Assembly: GCA_046348585.1 (NCBI GenBank)
Contig: JAXMDZ010000008.1
Span: 1-64,000, forward strand
DNA length: 64,000 nucleotides
Source: JADZAI01 sp046348585
GTDB lineage: Bacteria; Pseudomonadota; Alphaproteobacteria; Micropepsales; Micropepsaceae
Direction: 5' to 3'
Shown here: positions 1 through 8,268 of the stretch, one piece after another
How the letters are laid out: every line of letters begins with the position of its first letter
Position numbering within the stretch: the first letter of the stretch is position 1
The notes under the pieces: model-generated
Database searches by the model: none
What the model saw: only the letters and a program-made list of their open reading frames with translations
What the model was told of the DNA's origin: nothing
Program-made: the position numbers and the translations under genes

Positions 1-150
1 GCGCACCCGCATGCGCGTCGTCTGCACTTTGTGGGTGACGATCGTGACCTTGGCGCCGACCAGCCGGTTCACCAGAGTCGACTTGCCGGCATTGGGCGCG
101 CCGATGACGGCGACGATGGCGGAGCGTGTAGCGGTGTCTGGCGGCGTCAT
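1..150 (-). CDS. era: GTPase Era, N-terminal part (runs off the window)
   Basis: Era is a GTPase that binds 16S rRNA and helps mature the 30S subunit. Only the first 50 codons are present; the rest lies beyond position 1. The translation begins MTPPDTATRSAIVAVIG and shows the G1 loop GAPNAGKSTLVN (consensus GxxxxGKS), followed by the G2-region segment VTHKVQTTRMRVR typical of Era. The ATG at 150 overlaps the TGA of rnc in an ATGA arrangement, so the pair is translationally coupled. The lepB-rnc-era order is standard in proteobacteria. Confidence 0.93.
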   Translation of the reverse strand, partial: MTPPDTATRSAIVAVIGAPNAGKSTLVNRLVGAKVTIVTHKVQTTRMRVR

Positions 151-827
151 GCCGGCCCTTTCAAATGCTGCAACAGAGCCTCTGCCGCCTTGCGTTCGGC
201 TTCGCGCTTCGAGCCGCCCTCGCCCGTCGCCGCCCCGGCCGATCCGACCGAGACTTCCACGACGAAATGCGGCGCATGGGCCGGACCGGAGCTTTCCAAC
301 ACGCGATAGACCGGCAGCGCCCGCCCGAGATCGGAGCGCGACTGCGCCCATTCCTGAAGCGCCGTCTTGGGATCGCGCCCGACCGCGGCGCTATCCTCGA
401 AATCCGCCTTCCAGGCCGACAGGATGAAGTGCTTGGCCGCCGGCAGCCCGCCGTCGAGATAGAGCGCGGCGATCACCGCCTCGCAGGCATCGCCCAGCAC
501 CGCCTTCTTGGCCCCGCCCCCGGCCTGCCGCTCGCCGGGCGCCAGGATGATATGCGCGTTGATCCCGGTCTCCAGCGCGACGCGGGCGCAGGTTTCCTTG
601 CGGACGAGCGCGTTGAGCCGCACGGCCAGCTCGCCTTCCTCCGATTGCGGGAAGCGCCGGATCAGTTCCTCGGCGACGACAAGGCCCAGAACCCGGTCGC
701 CCAGGAATTCCAGCCGCTCGTTGGACCGCCGCGCGTCGGCGCTGGCGTGGGTCAGCGCCTCGGTCAGACGGGCCGGATCGTCGAAACGGTGACCGAGCGC
801 CGCCTGCAGGGCGTCGAGCGGCTTCAC
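147..827 (-). CDS. rnc: Ribonuclease III
   Basis: RNase III cleaves double-stranded RNA in rRNA processing and mRNA turnover. The protein is 226 aa, the usual length. It has the catalytic signature NERLEFLGDRVLGLVV near residues 38-53, a second acidic site GDACEAVIAALYLDGG, and a C-terminal dsRNA-binding domain with the GSKREAERKAAEALL motif. The start chosen is GTG at 827, which overlaps the TGA of the upstream lepB (GTGA). An in-frame extension to 1058 would only copy lepB sequence in another frame. The gene is flanked by lepB and era. Confidence 0.96.
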   Translation of the reverse strand: MKPLDALQAALGHRFDDPARLTEALTHASADARRSNERLEFLGDRVLGLVVAEELIRRFPQSEEGELAVRLNALVRKETCARVALETGINAHIILAPGERQAGGGAKKAVLGDACEAVIAALYLDGGLPAAKHFILSAWKADFEDSAAVGRDPKTALQEWAQSRSDLGRALPVYRVLESSGPAHAPHFVVEVSVGSAGAATGEGGSKREAERKAAEALLQHLKGPA

Positions 828-1618
828 CTGATGCTCCCGAACAGGCGGTCCCAGCGGATCGCCGCCGGCCAGTTCCAGACCTCCAGGAACCCGGCCGAGC
901 CGTCGGCCGAGAAGAAGATCGTGTCGGCCCGCCCGACCAGATTGTCGAACGGCACGAAGCCGACGCCGTCCTTGTCGGCGATGAAGGCCCCGCCCGATCC
1001 TTGCGGCGCGAAGCGGCTGTCGGTCGAATCGTCCCGGTTGTCGCCCATCACGAAGCAATAGCCCGGCGGCACGACATATTCGCCCGTATTGTCCCCGGCG
1101 CTCGCCTCGAACTTGTCGAGAATGGTGTAGCTGCGCCCGCCCGGCAGCGTCTCGCGATAGCGTTTGCCGTGCAGCGGCGGCGCATTGGCGGCTTCGACGT
1201 CGACCTCGCCCAGCGGCTCAAGCTTCACCGGCGCGCCGTTGATGTGCAGCACGCCGTGGCGGATCTGGATGCGGTCGCCCGGCAGGCCGATCACCCGCTT
1301 GATGTAGTCGGTCGCGTTGTCGCGCGGCAGCTTGAAGACCACCACGTCGCCCCGTTCCGGCTCGGCCGCCCAGATCCGGCCCGAGAACAGGTCCAGCCCG
1401 CCCGGTAGCGAGAAGCGCGAATAGCCATAGGCGTATTTCGACACGCCTACATAGTCGCCCGGCAGCAGCGTCTCGGCCATCGACGAGGACGGGATGCTGA
1501 AAGGCTGCCACAGGAAGGCGCGCACGAGCATGACGATCGCCACCGCATAGAGGAGCGTGCGGGCGACCTCTGCGACGAGATTGTGCGGTTTAGGCAGGGG
1601 TATGGTTTCGATGGTCAT
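824..1618 (-). CDS. lepB: Signal peptidase I (copy adjacent to rnc)
   Basis: This inner-membrane serine protease removes signal peptides from exported proteins. It is 264 aa with one N-terminal membrane segment (about 18-37). The catalytic serine sits in IPSSSM (S46) and the general-base lysine in DYIKRVIGLPGD (K107). The box E motif is MGDNRDDSTDSR. A second full-length paralogue lies directly upstream at 1701-2504, and the two genes share an exact 46-bp stretch at their 3' ends. It overlaps rnc by 4 nt, so this copy is the one in the canonical lepB-rnc-era position. Confidence 0.95.
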   Translation of the reverse strand: MTIETIPLPKPHNLVAEVARTLLYAVAIVMLVRAFLWQPFSIPSSSMAETLLPGDYVGVSKYAYGYSRFSLPGGLDLFSGRIWAAEPERGDVVVFKLPRDNATDYIKRVIGLPGDRIQIRHGVLHINGAPVKLEPLGEVDVEAANAPPLHGKRYRETLPGGRSYTILDKFEASAGDNTGEYVVPPGYCFVMGDNRDDSTDSRFAPQGSGGAFIADKDGVGFVPFDNLVGRADTIFFSADGSAGFLEVWNWPAAIRWDRLFGSIR

Positions 1619-1700
1619 GGCGGCGGTCCGGACCCGTTCGTCCGTCGCGCCATCATAACCCGGATCGGCCGCGGCCTTCGCGCAAAAACGCGCCGCAGCC

Positions 1701-2504
1701 TTAATCGATCGACTGGAACAGGCGGTCCCAGCGGATCGCCGCCGGCCAGTTCCAGACCTCCCAGAATTCCGCCTCGGAAGCGTCCCAGGACGGGAAGATC
1801 AGATCAGCGCGGCCGACGAGGTTGTCGTAGGGCACGAAGCCGACGCCGTTCTCGATCGGCCAGCGGCTGTCGACCGAATTGTCGCGGTTGTCGCCCATCA
1901 TGAAGTAGTGGCCTTCCGGGACCACGTATTCCGGCGTGTTGTTGCCGTCGATGCCGCTGCGCGGCCCGGTGTCGTATTTCTTGTGCAGGATGAAGTGCGT
2001 TACGCCGTTGGGCAGAGTCTCGCGGTATTTCAGCACCCGCTCGGTCGCCTTCGAGCCGGTCTCGGTCGGCACATCCACCTCGCCGACGAACTCGGTCGGG
2101 GCGGCCACGCCGTTGATGTAGAGGAAGCCGTCCTTCACCTGCACGCGGTCGCCGGGCAGGCCGATCAGGCGCTTGATGTAATCGGTCGAATTGTCGCGCG
2201 GCAGCTTGAAGACGATGACGTCGCCCCGCTCCGGCTGGCCGCCCCAGATGCGGCCCTCGAACAGCGGCGGGCTGAGCGGGATCGAATGCCTGGAATAACC
2301 GTAGGAGAACTTCGACACCCAGACGAAATCGCCGACCAGCAGCGTATCGACCATCGAGCCCGAGGGGATGCGGAACGGCTGGAACAGCAGCGTATAGACC
2401 GCCAGCACCGCGAGCAGCGGATAGACCAGGGTCGAGATGATCTCGTGAATCCAGCCCCGTGCGCGCGAGGGCTTCTTTCGGGCGGGTGCGTCGCTCAAGC
2501 TCAT
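1701..2504 (-). CDS. lepB: Signal peptidase I (second, upstream paralogue)
   Basis: This 267-aa type I signal peptidase has a single N-terminal transmembrane segment (about 22-41), catalytic serine S50 in IPSGSM, catalytic lysine K111 in DYIKRLIGLPGD, and MGDNRDNSVDSR near the C-terminus. All catalytic boxes are intact, so it should be active. It lies between acpS and the other lepB copy, separated from the latter by 82 nt. Tandem signal peptidases could differ in substrate preference; that is inference. It has the more canonical PSGSM serine motif of the two. Confidence 0.95.
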   Translation of the reverse strand: MSLSDAPARKKPSRARGWIHEIISTLVYPLLAVLAVYTLLFQPFRIPSGSMVDTLLVGDFVWVSKFSYGYSRHSIPLSPPLFEGRIWGGQPERGDVIVFKLPRDNSTDYIKRLIGLPGDRVQVKDGFLYINGVAAPTEFVGEVDVPTETGSKATERVLKYRETLPNGVTHFILHKKYDTGPRSGIDGNNTPEYVVPEGHYFMMGDNRDNSVDSRWPIENGVGFVPYDNLVGRADLIFPSWDASEAEFWEVWNWPAAIRWDRLFQSID

Positions 2505-2574
2505 CGGCTTTCCGGTTTCGGCGCGGCGGCCTGGGCCGCCGGGCGCCTCAAGTGACTTTGCGGGGCCGCCCCCG

Positions 2575-2982
2575 TCAAGGGGCGGCCAGCGGAATGGCGA
2601 CGATCATCACGAAGGCTTGCGCCAGCGGATATTCGTCGGTCAGCGTCAGGTGGATTTCAGCGCGGTGCCCGGCCGGCGTCATCGCCGCCAGCCGTTCCGC
2701 CGCGCCGTTGGTCAGCGCCAGCGTCGGGCGCCCGCTGCGCTGGTTCACGACGCCGATGTCGCGCAGATAGACCCCGTCGCGGAACCCCGTACCGAGCGCC
2801 TTGGAGCACGCCTCCTTGGCCGCGAACCGCTTGGCATAGGACCCCGCCCGCTGCGCCCGCCGCTCCGAGCGCGCGCGCTCGATGTCGGTGAAGGTCCGGG
2901 CGATGAAGCGCTCGCCGAACCGCTCCAGCGTCTTCTCGATCCGCCGCACGTCGCAGAGGTCGGAACCGATGCCGAGGATCAT
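2575..2982 (-). CDS. acpS: Holo-[acyl-carrier-protein] synthase
   Basis: AcpS transfers 4'-phosphopantetheine from CoA to apo-ACP, activating it for fatty acid synthesis. The 135-aa protein starts MILGIGSDLCDVRRIE, with the metal-binding aspartate in GIGSD, and carries the second signature RFAAKEACSKALGTG. The start lies 3 nt after the pdxJ stop, so the two are co-transcribed. pdxJ-acpS-lepB is a common alphaproteobacterial arrangement. Confidence 0.95.
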   Translation of the reverse strand: MILGIGSDLCDVRRIEKTLERFGERFIARTFTDIERARSERRAQRAGSYAKRFAAKEACSKALGTGFRDGVYLRDIGVVNQRSGRPTLALTNGAAERLAAMTPAGHRAEIHLTLTDEYPLAQAFVMIVAIPLAAP

Positions 2983-2985
2983 CGT

Positions 2986-3750
2986 TCAGGCCGCGCTGGC
3001 GGCGGCGGCGCGCGCCTGATCCATCAGCATCCGCATCCGGCGGACGGCGGAATCGAGGCCGGAGAAGATCGCCTCGCCGATCAGGAAGTGCCCGATATTG
3101 AGTTCGGCGATCTCGCCGATGGCGGCGACCGGCGCGACATTGTCGAAGGTGAGGCCGTGGCCGGCGTGGATTTCGAGGCCGAGCCCCGCGCCATAGGCCG
3201 CCGCCGCGCGGATGCGCTCCAGCAGTTCGGCGGTCCGCGCCGCGTCGCCGTCGATCACCGCATGGGCATAGGCCCCGGTGTGCAGCTCCACCACCGGCGC
3301 GCCGAGAGACGCGGCCGCGTCGAGCTGAACCGGATCGGGTTCGACGAACAGCGAGACGCGGATGCGTGCGGCGCGCAGCTCGCGCACCAGCGGGCTGAGA
3401 TGATTGTGCTGCCCGGCGGCGTCCAGCCCGCCCTCGGTCGTGCGCTCCTCGCGCCGCTCCGGCACGATGCAGGCGGCGTGCGGCGTGTGGCGCAGGGCGA
3501 TCGACAGCATCTCGTCGGTCGCCGCCATCTCCAGGTTGAGCGGCAGGTCGATGTCGCGGGCCAGCGCCGCGATGTCGGCGTCGGTGATGTGGCGGCGATC
3601 CTCGCGCAGATGCGCCGTGATGCCGTCCGCGCCCGCGGCTGCCGCGATTCGTGCCGCCTTCACGGGATCGGGATGCGCCCCGCCCCGCGCGTTGCGGATC
3701 GTGGCGACGTGATCGATGTTGACGCCGAGGCGCAGGCCCGAGCGGCTCAT
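2986..3750 (-). CDS. pdxJ: Pyridoxine 5'-phosphate synthase
   Basis: PdxJ condenses 1-deoxyxylulose 5-phosphate with 3-amino-2-oxopropyl phosphate to make pyridoxine 5'-phosphate (vitamin B6). The 254-aa product begins MSRSGLRLGVNIDHVATIRNA, the highly conserved N-terminal motif, and contains DGITAHLREDRRHI, ELHTGAYA, and GHGLTFDNV with NIGHFLIGEAIF near the end. The ATG at 3750 overlaps the pyrE stop (ATGA), which decides the start; a longer frame reading into pyrE is a shadow. Confidence 0.96.
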   Translation of the reverse strand: MSRSGLRLGVNIDHVATIRNARGGAHPDPVKAARIAAAAGADGITAHLREDRRHITDADIAALARDIDLPLNLEMAATDEMLSIALRHTPHAACIVPERREERTTEGGLDAAGQHNHLSPLVRELRAARIRVSLFVEPDPVQLDAAASLGAPVVELHTGAYAHAVIDGDAARTAELLERIRAAAAYGAGLGLEIHAGHGLTFDNVAPVAAIGEIAELNIGHFLIGEAIFSGLDSAVRRMRMLMDQARAAAASAA

Positions 3751-4331
3751 GCGAGCCCCCGGCTGCCCGGCTTGACCGCCGGCGTGCCCGCCAGATGGGG
3801 CGGCAGCTTGTCCGCCTCCCAGGCCGGGATTTTCAGGCTCGCCAGCGCGATCAGCTTGACGCCCAGCTTCGCCTTGCCGCCCGAGCGGTCGATCAGGCAG
3901 GCCTCGGCCGCGACCTTCGCGCCGGTCGCCTTCACCGCCTCGATGCACTCGCGCGACGACAGGCCCGTCGTCACGATGTCCTCGACGATCAGCACGCGCA
4001 TCGTCTTGTCGAGGTGGAAGCCCCGGCGCAGCGCGAACTTGCCGCCCTCGCGCTCGACATACATCGCGGGCAGACCCATCGCGCGGCCCATCTCGTAGCC
4101 GGGCACGATGCCGCCGACCGCCGGCGAGACGATCGCGTCGATCCGGCCCGCCACCTGCGCCTTCACCTTGGCGGCCAGCGCCTTGGCCAGCTTCGCGGTG
4201 CGCTTGGCGTCCTGGAAGACCAGCGCCTTCTGCAGGAAGGTGTCGCTGTGCAGCCCGCTCGACAGCACGAAATGGCCTTTCAGCAAGGCCCCCGCCTTCT
4301 CGAACTCCTTCAGAACCTGCTCGGGTGTCAT
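3747..4331 (-). CDS. pyrE: Orotate phosphoribosyltransferase
   Basis: PyrE converts orotate and PRPP to orotidine 5'-phosphate in de novo pyrimidine synthesis. The 194-aa protein has the PRPP-binding loop MRVLIVEDIVTTG (about 110-122) and the PAVGGIVPGYE and FALRRGF segments of the family. It lies 10 nt downstream of the rsh stop and overlaps pdxJ by 4 nt. Two more pyrimidine genes, pyrB and a pyrC-like gene, occur separately at 31679-33930. Confidence 0.95.
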   Translation of the reverse strand: MTPEQVLKEFEKAGALLKGHFVLSSGLHSDTFLQKALVFQDAKRTAKLAKALAAKVKAQVAGRIDAIVSPAVGGIVPGYEMGRAMGLPAMYVEREGGKFALRRGFHLDKTMRVLIVEDIVTTGLSSRECIEAVKATGAKVAAEACLIDRSGGKAKLGVKLIALASLKIPAWEADKLPPHLAGTPAVKPGSRGLA

Positions 4332-4341
4332 GTCGCTCTCG

Positions 4342-6474
4342 TCAGTCGCGGCTGCGTTCGACGCTGCTTACCACAGGCGAGGCCCGCAGCGCCGTCATGA
4401 TGTTGGTGACGTGCTTCACGTCGCGCACCTCGATATCGACCAGGAACTGGAAGAACGCGGCGCTGCGGTCGGTGACTTTCAGGTTGGCGATGTTGCCCTG
4501 CGCCTTGGCGATGATCGTGCACAGCGTCGCCAGCGCCCCCGGCTCGTTCTTCAGATCGATCCGCAGCCGCGCCGTCGCCTCCTGGCGGTCGGCGGCGAAG
4601 CCCTCCCATCTGAGGTCAAGCCAGCGTTCGGGATGGTCCTGCGAGGCCACCAGCTTGTCGCAGTCGATGGTGTGGACGACGACGCCCTGCCCCGGCTCCA
4701 GAATGCCGACGATGCGGTCGCCCGGCAGCGGATGGCAGCACTCGCCGAGGTGATAGGAAACGCCCGCCGTCAGCCCGCGGATCGGGATCAGCTTGACCGA
4801 CCCGGCGCCGTTGGCGCGGATGCGCTTGCCCGCCGCCGCGTCGATTGACTCGGGGAAAACCGCCGCCACCACGTCGCGCAGCGCGATCTGGCCCTGCCCG
4901 ACCGCGACGAAGAGATCGTCCGGCTTGGCGAAGCGCAGCTTCTTGATCGCCTCCGCGACGCCCTGCTCGGTCAGCTCCTGATCGACCTCAAGGAACGCCT
5001 TTTCGGCGATGCGCTTGCCGATCTTCACCAGTTCGGACCTGTGCACGGCGCGGATATGGCGGCGGATCGCCGAACGCGCCTTGCCGGTGACGACCATCGC
5101 CTCCCAGGCCGGCTGCGGCGTCTGGCTCTTGGAGCGGACGATCTCGACCTCGTCGCCGTTGTTGAGCTGGGTGCGCAGCGGCGCGGCGCGTCCGTTGATG
5201 CGCGCGCCGACGCATTGATTGCCGACATCGGTATGCACGGCATAGCCGAAATCGATCGGCGTCGCGCCTTTGGGCAGGGCGATCAGGTCGCCCTTCGGCG
5301 TGAAGCAGAACACCTGGTCCTGGAACAATTCCAGCTTGGTGTTCTCGATCACGTCCTCCAGCGTCTCGCCCTCGCGGGCCATCTCGCCGAGCCGCTGCAG
5401 GAAGGCATAGGGCGAATGCCCGTCCTCGATCGCCGCGACGTGATCCTTGTAGGACCAGTGCGCCGCGACCCCGCGTTCGGCGATCTCGTTCATCTCGACG
5501 GTGCGGATCTGCACCTCGATGCGGGCGTTGTCGGGGCCGACGATGGTGGTGTGCAGCGACTGATAGCCGTTCGGCTTCCTCAGCGAGATGTAGTCCTTGA
5601 AGCGCCCCGGCACGAGCCGCCAGGTCATGTGCAACACGCCCAGCGCCTTGTAGCAATCGGCGAGCGAGCCGACGACGACGCGAAAGCCCATAATGTCGGA
5701 GAGCTGCTCGAACGAGATGCTCTTCTCCTGCATCTTGCGCCAGATCGAGAAGGGCCGCTTCTGGCGGCCGGTCACCCAGGCCTCGATGCCGCCGGCGGTC
5801 AGCACGCGCTTGATCTCGTCGGTGACCCGCGCGACGCGCCCGCCGCTCGCCGCCGCCAGGAACTCCTGCCGCTTGACGATGGAGTCGCGGGCGTCGGGAT
5901 TGAGTTCGCGGAAAGCGAGGTCTTCCAGCTCCTCGCGCAATTCGTGCATGCCCATGCGCCCGGCGAGCGGCGCATAGATGTCCATCGTCTCCTGGGCGAT
6001 GCGCTGGCGCTTCTCGGGCTTGGGGATGTGCGCCAGCGTGCGCATGTTGTGCAGCCGGTCGGCGAGCTTGACCAGCAGCACGCGCACGTCGTCCGACATG
6101 GCGAGCAGGAACTTGCGGAAGTTCTCCGCGTCCTTGGTGCGCTCCGACTGCAATTCCAGCTTGGAGAGCTTGGTGACGCCGTCGACCAGCCCGGCGATGT
6201 CCTCGCCGAATAGCTGCTTGATGTCGTCGTAGGAGGTCTCGGTATCCTCGATCGTGTCGTGCAGCAGCGCGGTCACGACGGTATCGACGTCGAGCTTCAG
6301 CTCGGTGCAGATGCCCGCGACTTCGAGAGGATGGGAGAAATAGGGATCGCCCGAAGCGCGGCGCTGGTTGCCGTGGGCCTTCATGGCGAAGACGTAGGCG
6401 CGGTTCAGCAGCGTCTCGTCCGCTTCGGGATCATAGGCGTGGACGCGCTCGGCGAGTTCGTACTGGCGCATCAT
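4342..6474 (-). CDS. rsh: Bifunctional (p)ppGpp synthetase/hydrolase (Rsh/SpoT family)
   Basis: This is the stringent-response alarmone enzyme. The 710-aa protein has the full long-RSH layout: an HD hydrolase domain (H48, and HDTIED at 72-77), a synthetase domain (about 235-345), a TGS domain (about 390-450, VFCFTPKGDLIALPKGATPIDF) and a C-terminal ACT domain (about 635-705). The charge motif RFKD (291-294) is the RXKD type found in bifunctional enzymes rather than the EXDD type of RelA. It is probably the only long RSH of the cell, as is usual in alphaproteobacteria (inference). It is downstream of rpoZ, like spoT in E. coli. Confidence 0.95.
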   Translation of the reverse strand: MMRQYELAERVHAYDPEADETLLNRAYVFAMKAHGNQRRASGDPYFSHPLEVAGICTELKLDVDTVVTALLHDTIEDTETSYDDIKQLFGEDIAGLVDGVTKLSKLELQSERTKDAENFRKFLLAMSDDVRVLLVKLADRLHNMRTLAHIPKPEKRQRIAQETMDIYAPLAGRMGMHELREELEDLAFRELNPDARDSIVKRQEFLAAASGGRVARVTDEIKRVLTAGGIEAWVTGRQKRPFSIWRKMQEKSISFEQLSDIMGFRVVVGSLADCYKALGVLHMTWRLVPGRFKDYISLRKPNGYQSLHTTIVGPDNARIEVQIRTVEMNEIAERGVAAHWSYKDHVAAIEDGHSPYAFLQRLGEMAREGETLEDVIENTKLELFQDQVFCFTPKGDLIALPKGATPIDFGYAVHTDVGNQCVGARINGRAAPLRTQLNNGDEVEIVRSKSQTPQPAWEAMVVTGKARSAIRRHIRAVHRSELVKIGKRIAEKAFLEVDQELTEQGVAEAIKKLRFAKPDDLFVAVGQGQIALRDVVAAVFPESIDAAAGKRIRANGAGSVKLIPIRGLTAGVSYHLGECCHPLPGDRIVGILEPGQGVVVHTIDCDKLVASQDHPERWLDLRWEGFAADRQEATARLRIDLKNEPGALATLCTIIAKAQGNIANLKVTDRSAAFFQFLVDIEVRDVKHVTNIMTALRASPVVSSVERSRD

Positions 6475-6528
6475 GGCCGGACCGCCTGCGCTGACGCGCG
6501 GCCCGGCGGAACGACGGGGCCGAAGCCG

Positions 6529-6918
6529 TTACATGCCCTCGTCGTAGGAATCATCTTCCGGTTCCGGTTCCCGCTCGGGAGCCTGCTGCGTGACCGCCTT
6601 GAAGAAGTCCTCCTCGGACATCTGAAGGTCTTCCGGCTTGTCCTCGGTCTCCGAAACGGTGACGGCGGCGGCTACCGGCACGTCTTCCAGCTCGGTGTGG
6701 CGCTGGAGGCTGCGGAACATTTCGTGGCGCAGCTGGTCGGGCGTGATCGTCTGCTCGGCGATCTCGCGCAGCGCGACGACCGGGTTCTTGTCGTTGTCGC
6801 GCTCGACCGTCATCTGGACGCCCGCCGACAGGGCCCGCGCCCGCTGGGCGGACAGCAGAACCAGCTCGAAGCGGTTCGGAATCTTGTCGACGCAATCTTC
6901 GACGGTGACGCGCGCCAT
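6529..6918 (-). CDS. rpoZ: RNA polymerase omega subunit
   Basis: Omega assists folding and assembly of the beta' subunit and, in proteobacteria, forms part of a ppGpp site on RNA polymerase. The 129-aa product starts MARVTVEDCVDKIPNRFELVLLSAQRAR, the conserved omega core, with NPVVALREIA following. The C-terminal third is acidic (SEEDFFKAVT, EDDSYDEGM), a common extension in alphaproteobacteria. It heads the rpoZ-rsh-pyrE-pdxJ-acpS run, so the ppGpp enzyme and its polymerase target partner are co-transcribed. Confidence 0.95.
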   Translation of the reverse strand: MARVTVEDCVDKIPNRFELVLLSAQRARALSAGVQMTVERDNDKNPVVALREIAEQTITPDQLRHEMFRSLQRHTELEDVPVAAAVTVSETEDKPEDLQMSEEDFFKAVTQQAPEREPEPEDDSYDEGM

Positions 6919-6955
6919 CGCCGCACTCCTTCAGACGGATCGGGAAGCCGCATCT

Positions 6956-6983
6956 GATATAGGTGTCATTTGGCGGACGCAAG
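6956..6983 (-). promoter_or_regulatory. Probable sigma-70 promoter of rpoZ-rsh
   Basis: On the minus strand CTTGCG (6983-6978) is followed after 16 bp by TATATC (6961-6956), close to the alphaproteobacterial CTTGAC/CTATAT consensus. It lies about 40 nt before the rpoZ start, in the 78-nt gap after folK. The spacing is slightly short, so this is a pattern match only. Confidence 0.5.
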
Positions 6984-6996
6984 CCCTGACAAAGGC

Positions 6997-7491
6997 TTAA
7001 TCCAGAGGATCGGCCCGTCCGCCGCCCGCCCGGACGGCCTCCAGCAGGGCGTCGCCGCGCGCGCCGAGCACCGGGTGAACCCAGTCCGGCGCGACGTCGA
7101 GCAGCGGCGCGAGGACGAAGGCCCGCTCATGGGCGCGGGGATGCGGCAGCACCGGCCCCTCCGGCGGGCTTTCGACCCGGCCGTCCATGTCCACGATGTC
7201 GAGATCGAGCGTCCGCGGGGCGTTGCGGGCGCGGCGCTCGCGCCCGAACCGGGCCTCGACCCCGTGCAGCGCGTCGATTAGTTGACGGGGCGTCAGATTC
7301 GTCTCGATCCTGGCGACCGCGTTGACGTAGGGAGGGTCCGCCGGGTCGGGCCAGGCGGGCGAGGCGTAGAGGCGCGAAACCGCAACCACCCTCACCCCCT
7401 CCCCGCCCAGCGCCTCCAGCGCCGCGGCGAGCGTCGCTGCGGGCGGCCCGGCGGCCGAAGGCTGATTAGAACCGAGCGCAATCAGAATCAT
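6997..7491 (-). CDS. folK: 2-amino-4-hydroxy-6-hydroxymethyldihydropteridine pyrophosphokinase (HPPK)
   Basis: FolK transfers pyrophosphate from ATP to the pterin precursor in folate synthesis. The 164-aa protein begins MILIALGSNQ and contains the HPPK signature APRTLDLDIVDMDG with the metal-binding DxD, then LPHPRAHERAFVLAPL. Length and motifs are typical. It is monocistronic here, divergent from the NYN-domain gene at 7621, with 129 nt between the starts. Confidence 0.95.
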   Translation of the reverse strand: MILIALGSNQPSAAGPPAATLAAALEALGGEGVRVVAVSRLYASPAWPDPADPPYVNAVARIETNLTPRQLIDALHGVEARFGRERRARNAPRTLDLDIVDMDGRVESPPEGPVLPHPRAHERAFVLAPLLDVAPDWVHPVLGARGDALLEAVRAGGGRADPLD

Positions 7492-7620
7492 CGGATTTTC
7501 TGTCGCCCTCGCCCGCCAAACGTCCTATGAACGGCCCGATATTCGCCCCAGCGTTCCTGCGCCGGCCATTCAGCCGCTCACGCCGGACGCCGACCGTCAG
7601 CCTCAGGGAGTATCTCACAC

Positions 7621-8268
7621 GTGTTCTACCCGAACGAGCGTCTCGCGCTTTTCATCGACGGCGCAAACCTGCACGGAGCCTCGAAGTCGCTCGGCTTCGA
7701 CATCGACTACAAGCGGCTGCTCACCGAGTTCTCCAAGCGCGGGCGGCTGATCCGGGCCTTCTACTACACGACGCTGATGGAGAACGAGGAATACTCGCCG
7801 CTGCGCCCGCTGATCGACTGGCTCGACTATAACGGCTTCACCATGGTGACGAAGCCGACCAAGGAATACACCGACGCGATGGGCCGCCGCCGCTTCAAGG
7901 GCTCGATCGACATCGAGCTGGCGGTCGATGCGATGGAGATGGCCGACAACGCCGACCACATCGTGCTGTTCTCCGGCGACGGCGATTTCCGCCGCCTGGT
8001 CGAAGCGATCCAGCGCAAGGGCAAGCGCGTCAGTGTCGTCTCGACGCTGAAATCGACGCCGCCGATGATGTCGGACGACCTGCGCCGCCAGGCCGACAAT
8101 TTCATCGAACTGCAGACCCTCCAGTCGCTCGTCCAGCGCGACCCGGCCGCCCGCGCCCAGGCCGACGAGCGCCGCGAGCACCGCCAGGCGCAGATGAGCA
8201 GCGAGCACGCCGAGCGCCGTCCGCGCCAGAGCGCGCCCGCGCCGACGCCGCTGGAAGACCTGCTCTGA
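7621..8268 (+). CDS. NYN-domain (LabA/DUF88) family protein
   Basis: The 215-aa protein carries a PIN-like NYN domain (about 8-160). Predicted metal-binding acidic residues lie in ALFIDGANLHG (start of the domain), KGSIDIELAVDAM and IVLFSGDGDFRRLVEA. The family is expected to have RNase activity, but the substrate is unknown. The C-terminal 55 residues are charged and low complexity (RREHRQAQMSSEHAERRPRQ), probably disordered. The start is GTG at 7621, with GGGAG 10 nt upstream. The UDG gene follows immediately, overlapping the stop if the start proposed there is right. Confidence 0.88.
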   Translation: MFYPNERLALFIDGANLHGASKSLGFDIDYKRLLTEFSKRGRLIRAFYYTTLMENEEYSPLRPLIDWLDYNGFTMVTKPTKEYTDAMGRRRFKGSIDIELAVDAMEMADNADHIVLFSGDGDFRRLVEAIQRKGKRVSVVSTLKSTPPMMSDDLRRQADNFIELQTLQSLVQRDPAARAQADERREHRQAQMSSEHAERRPRQSAPAPTPLEDLL

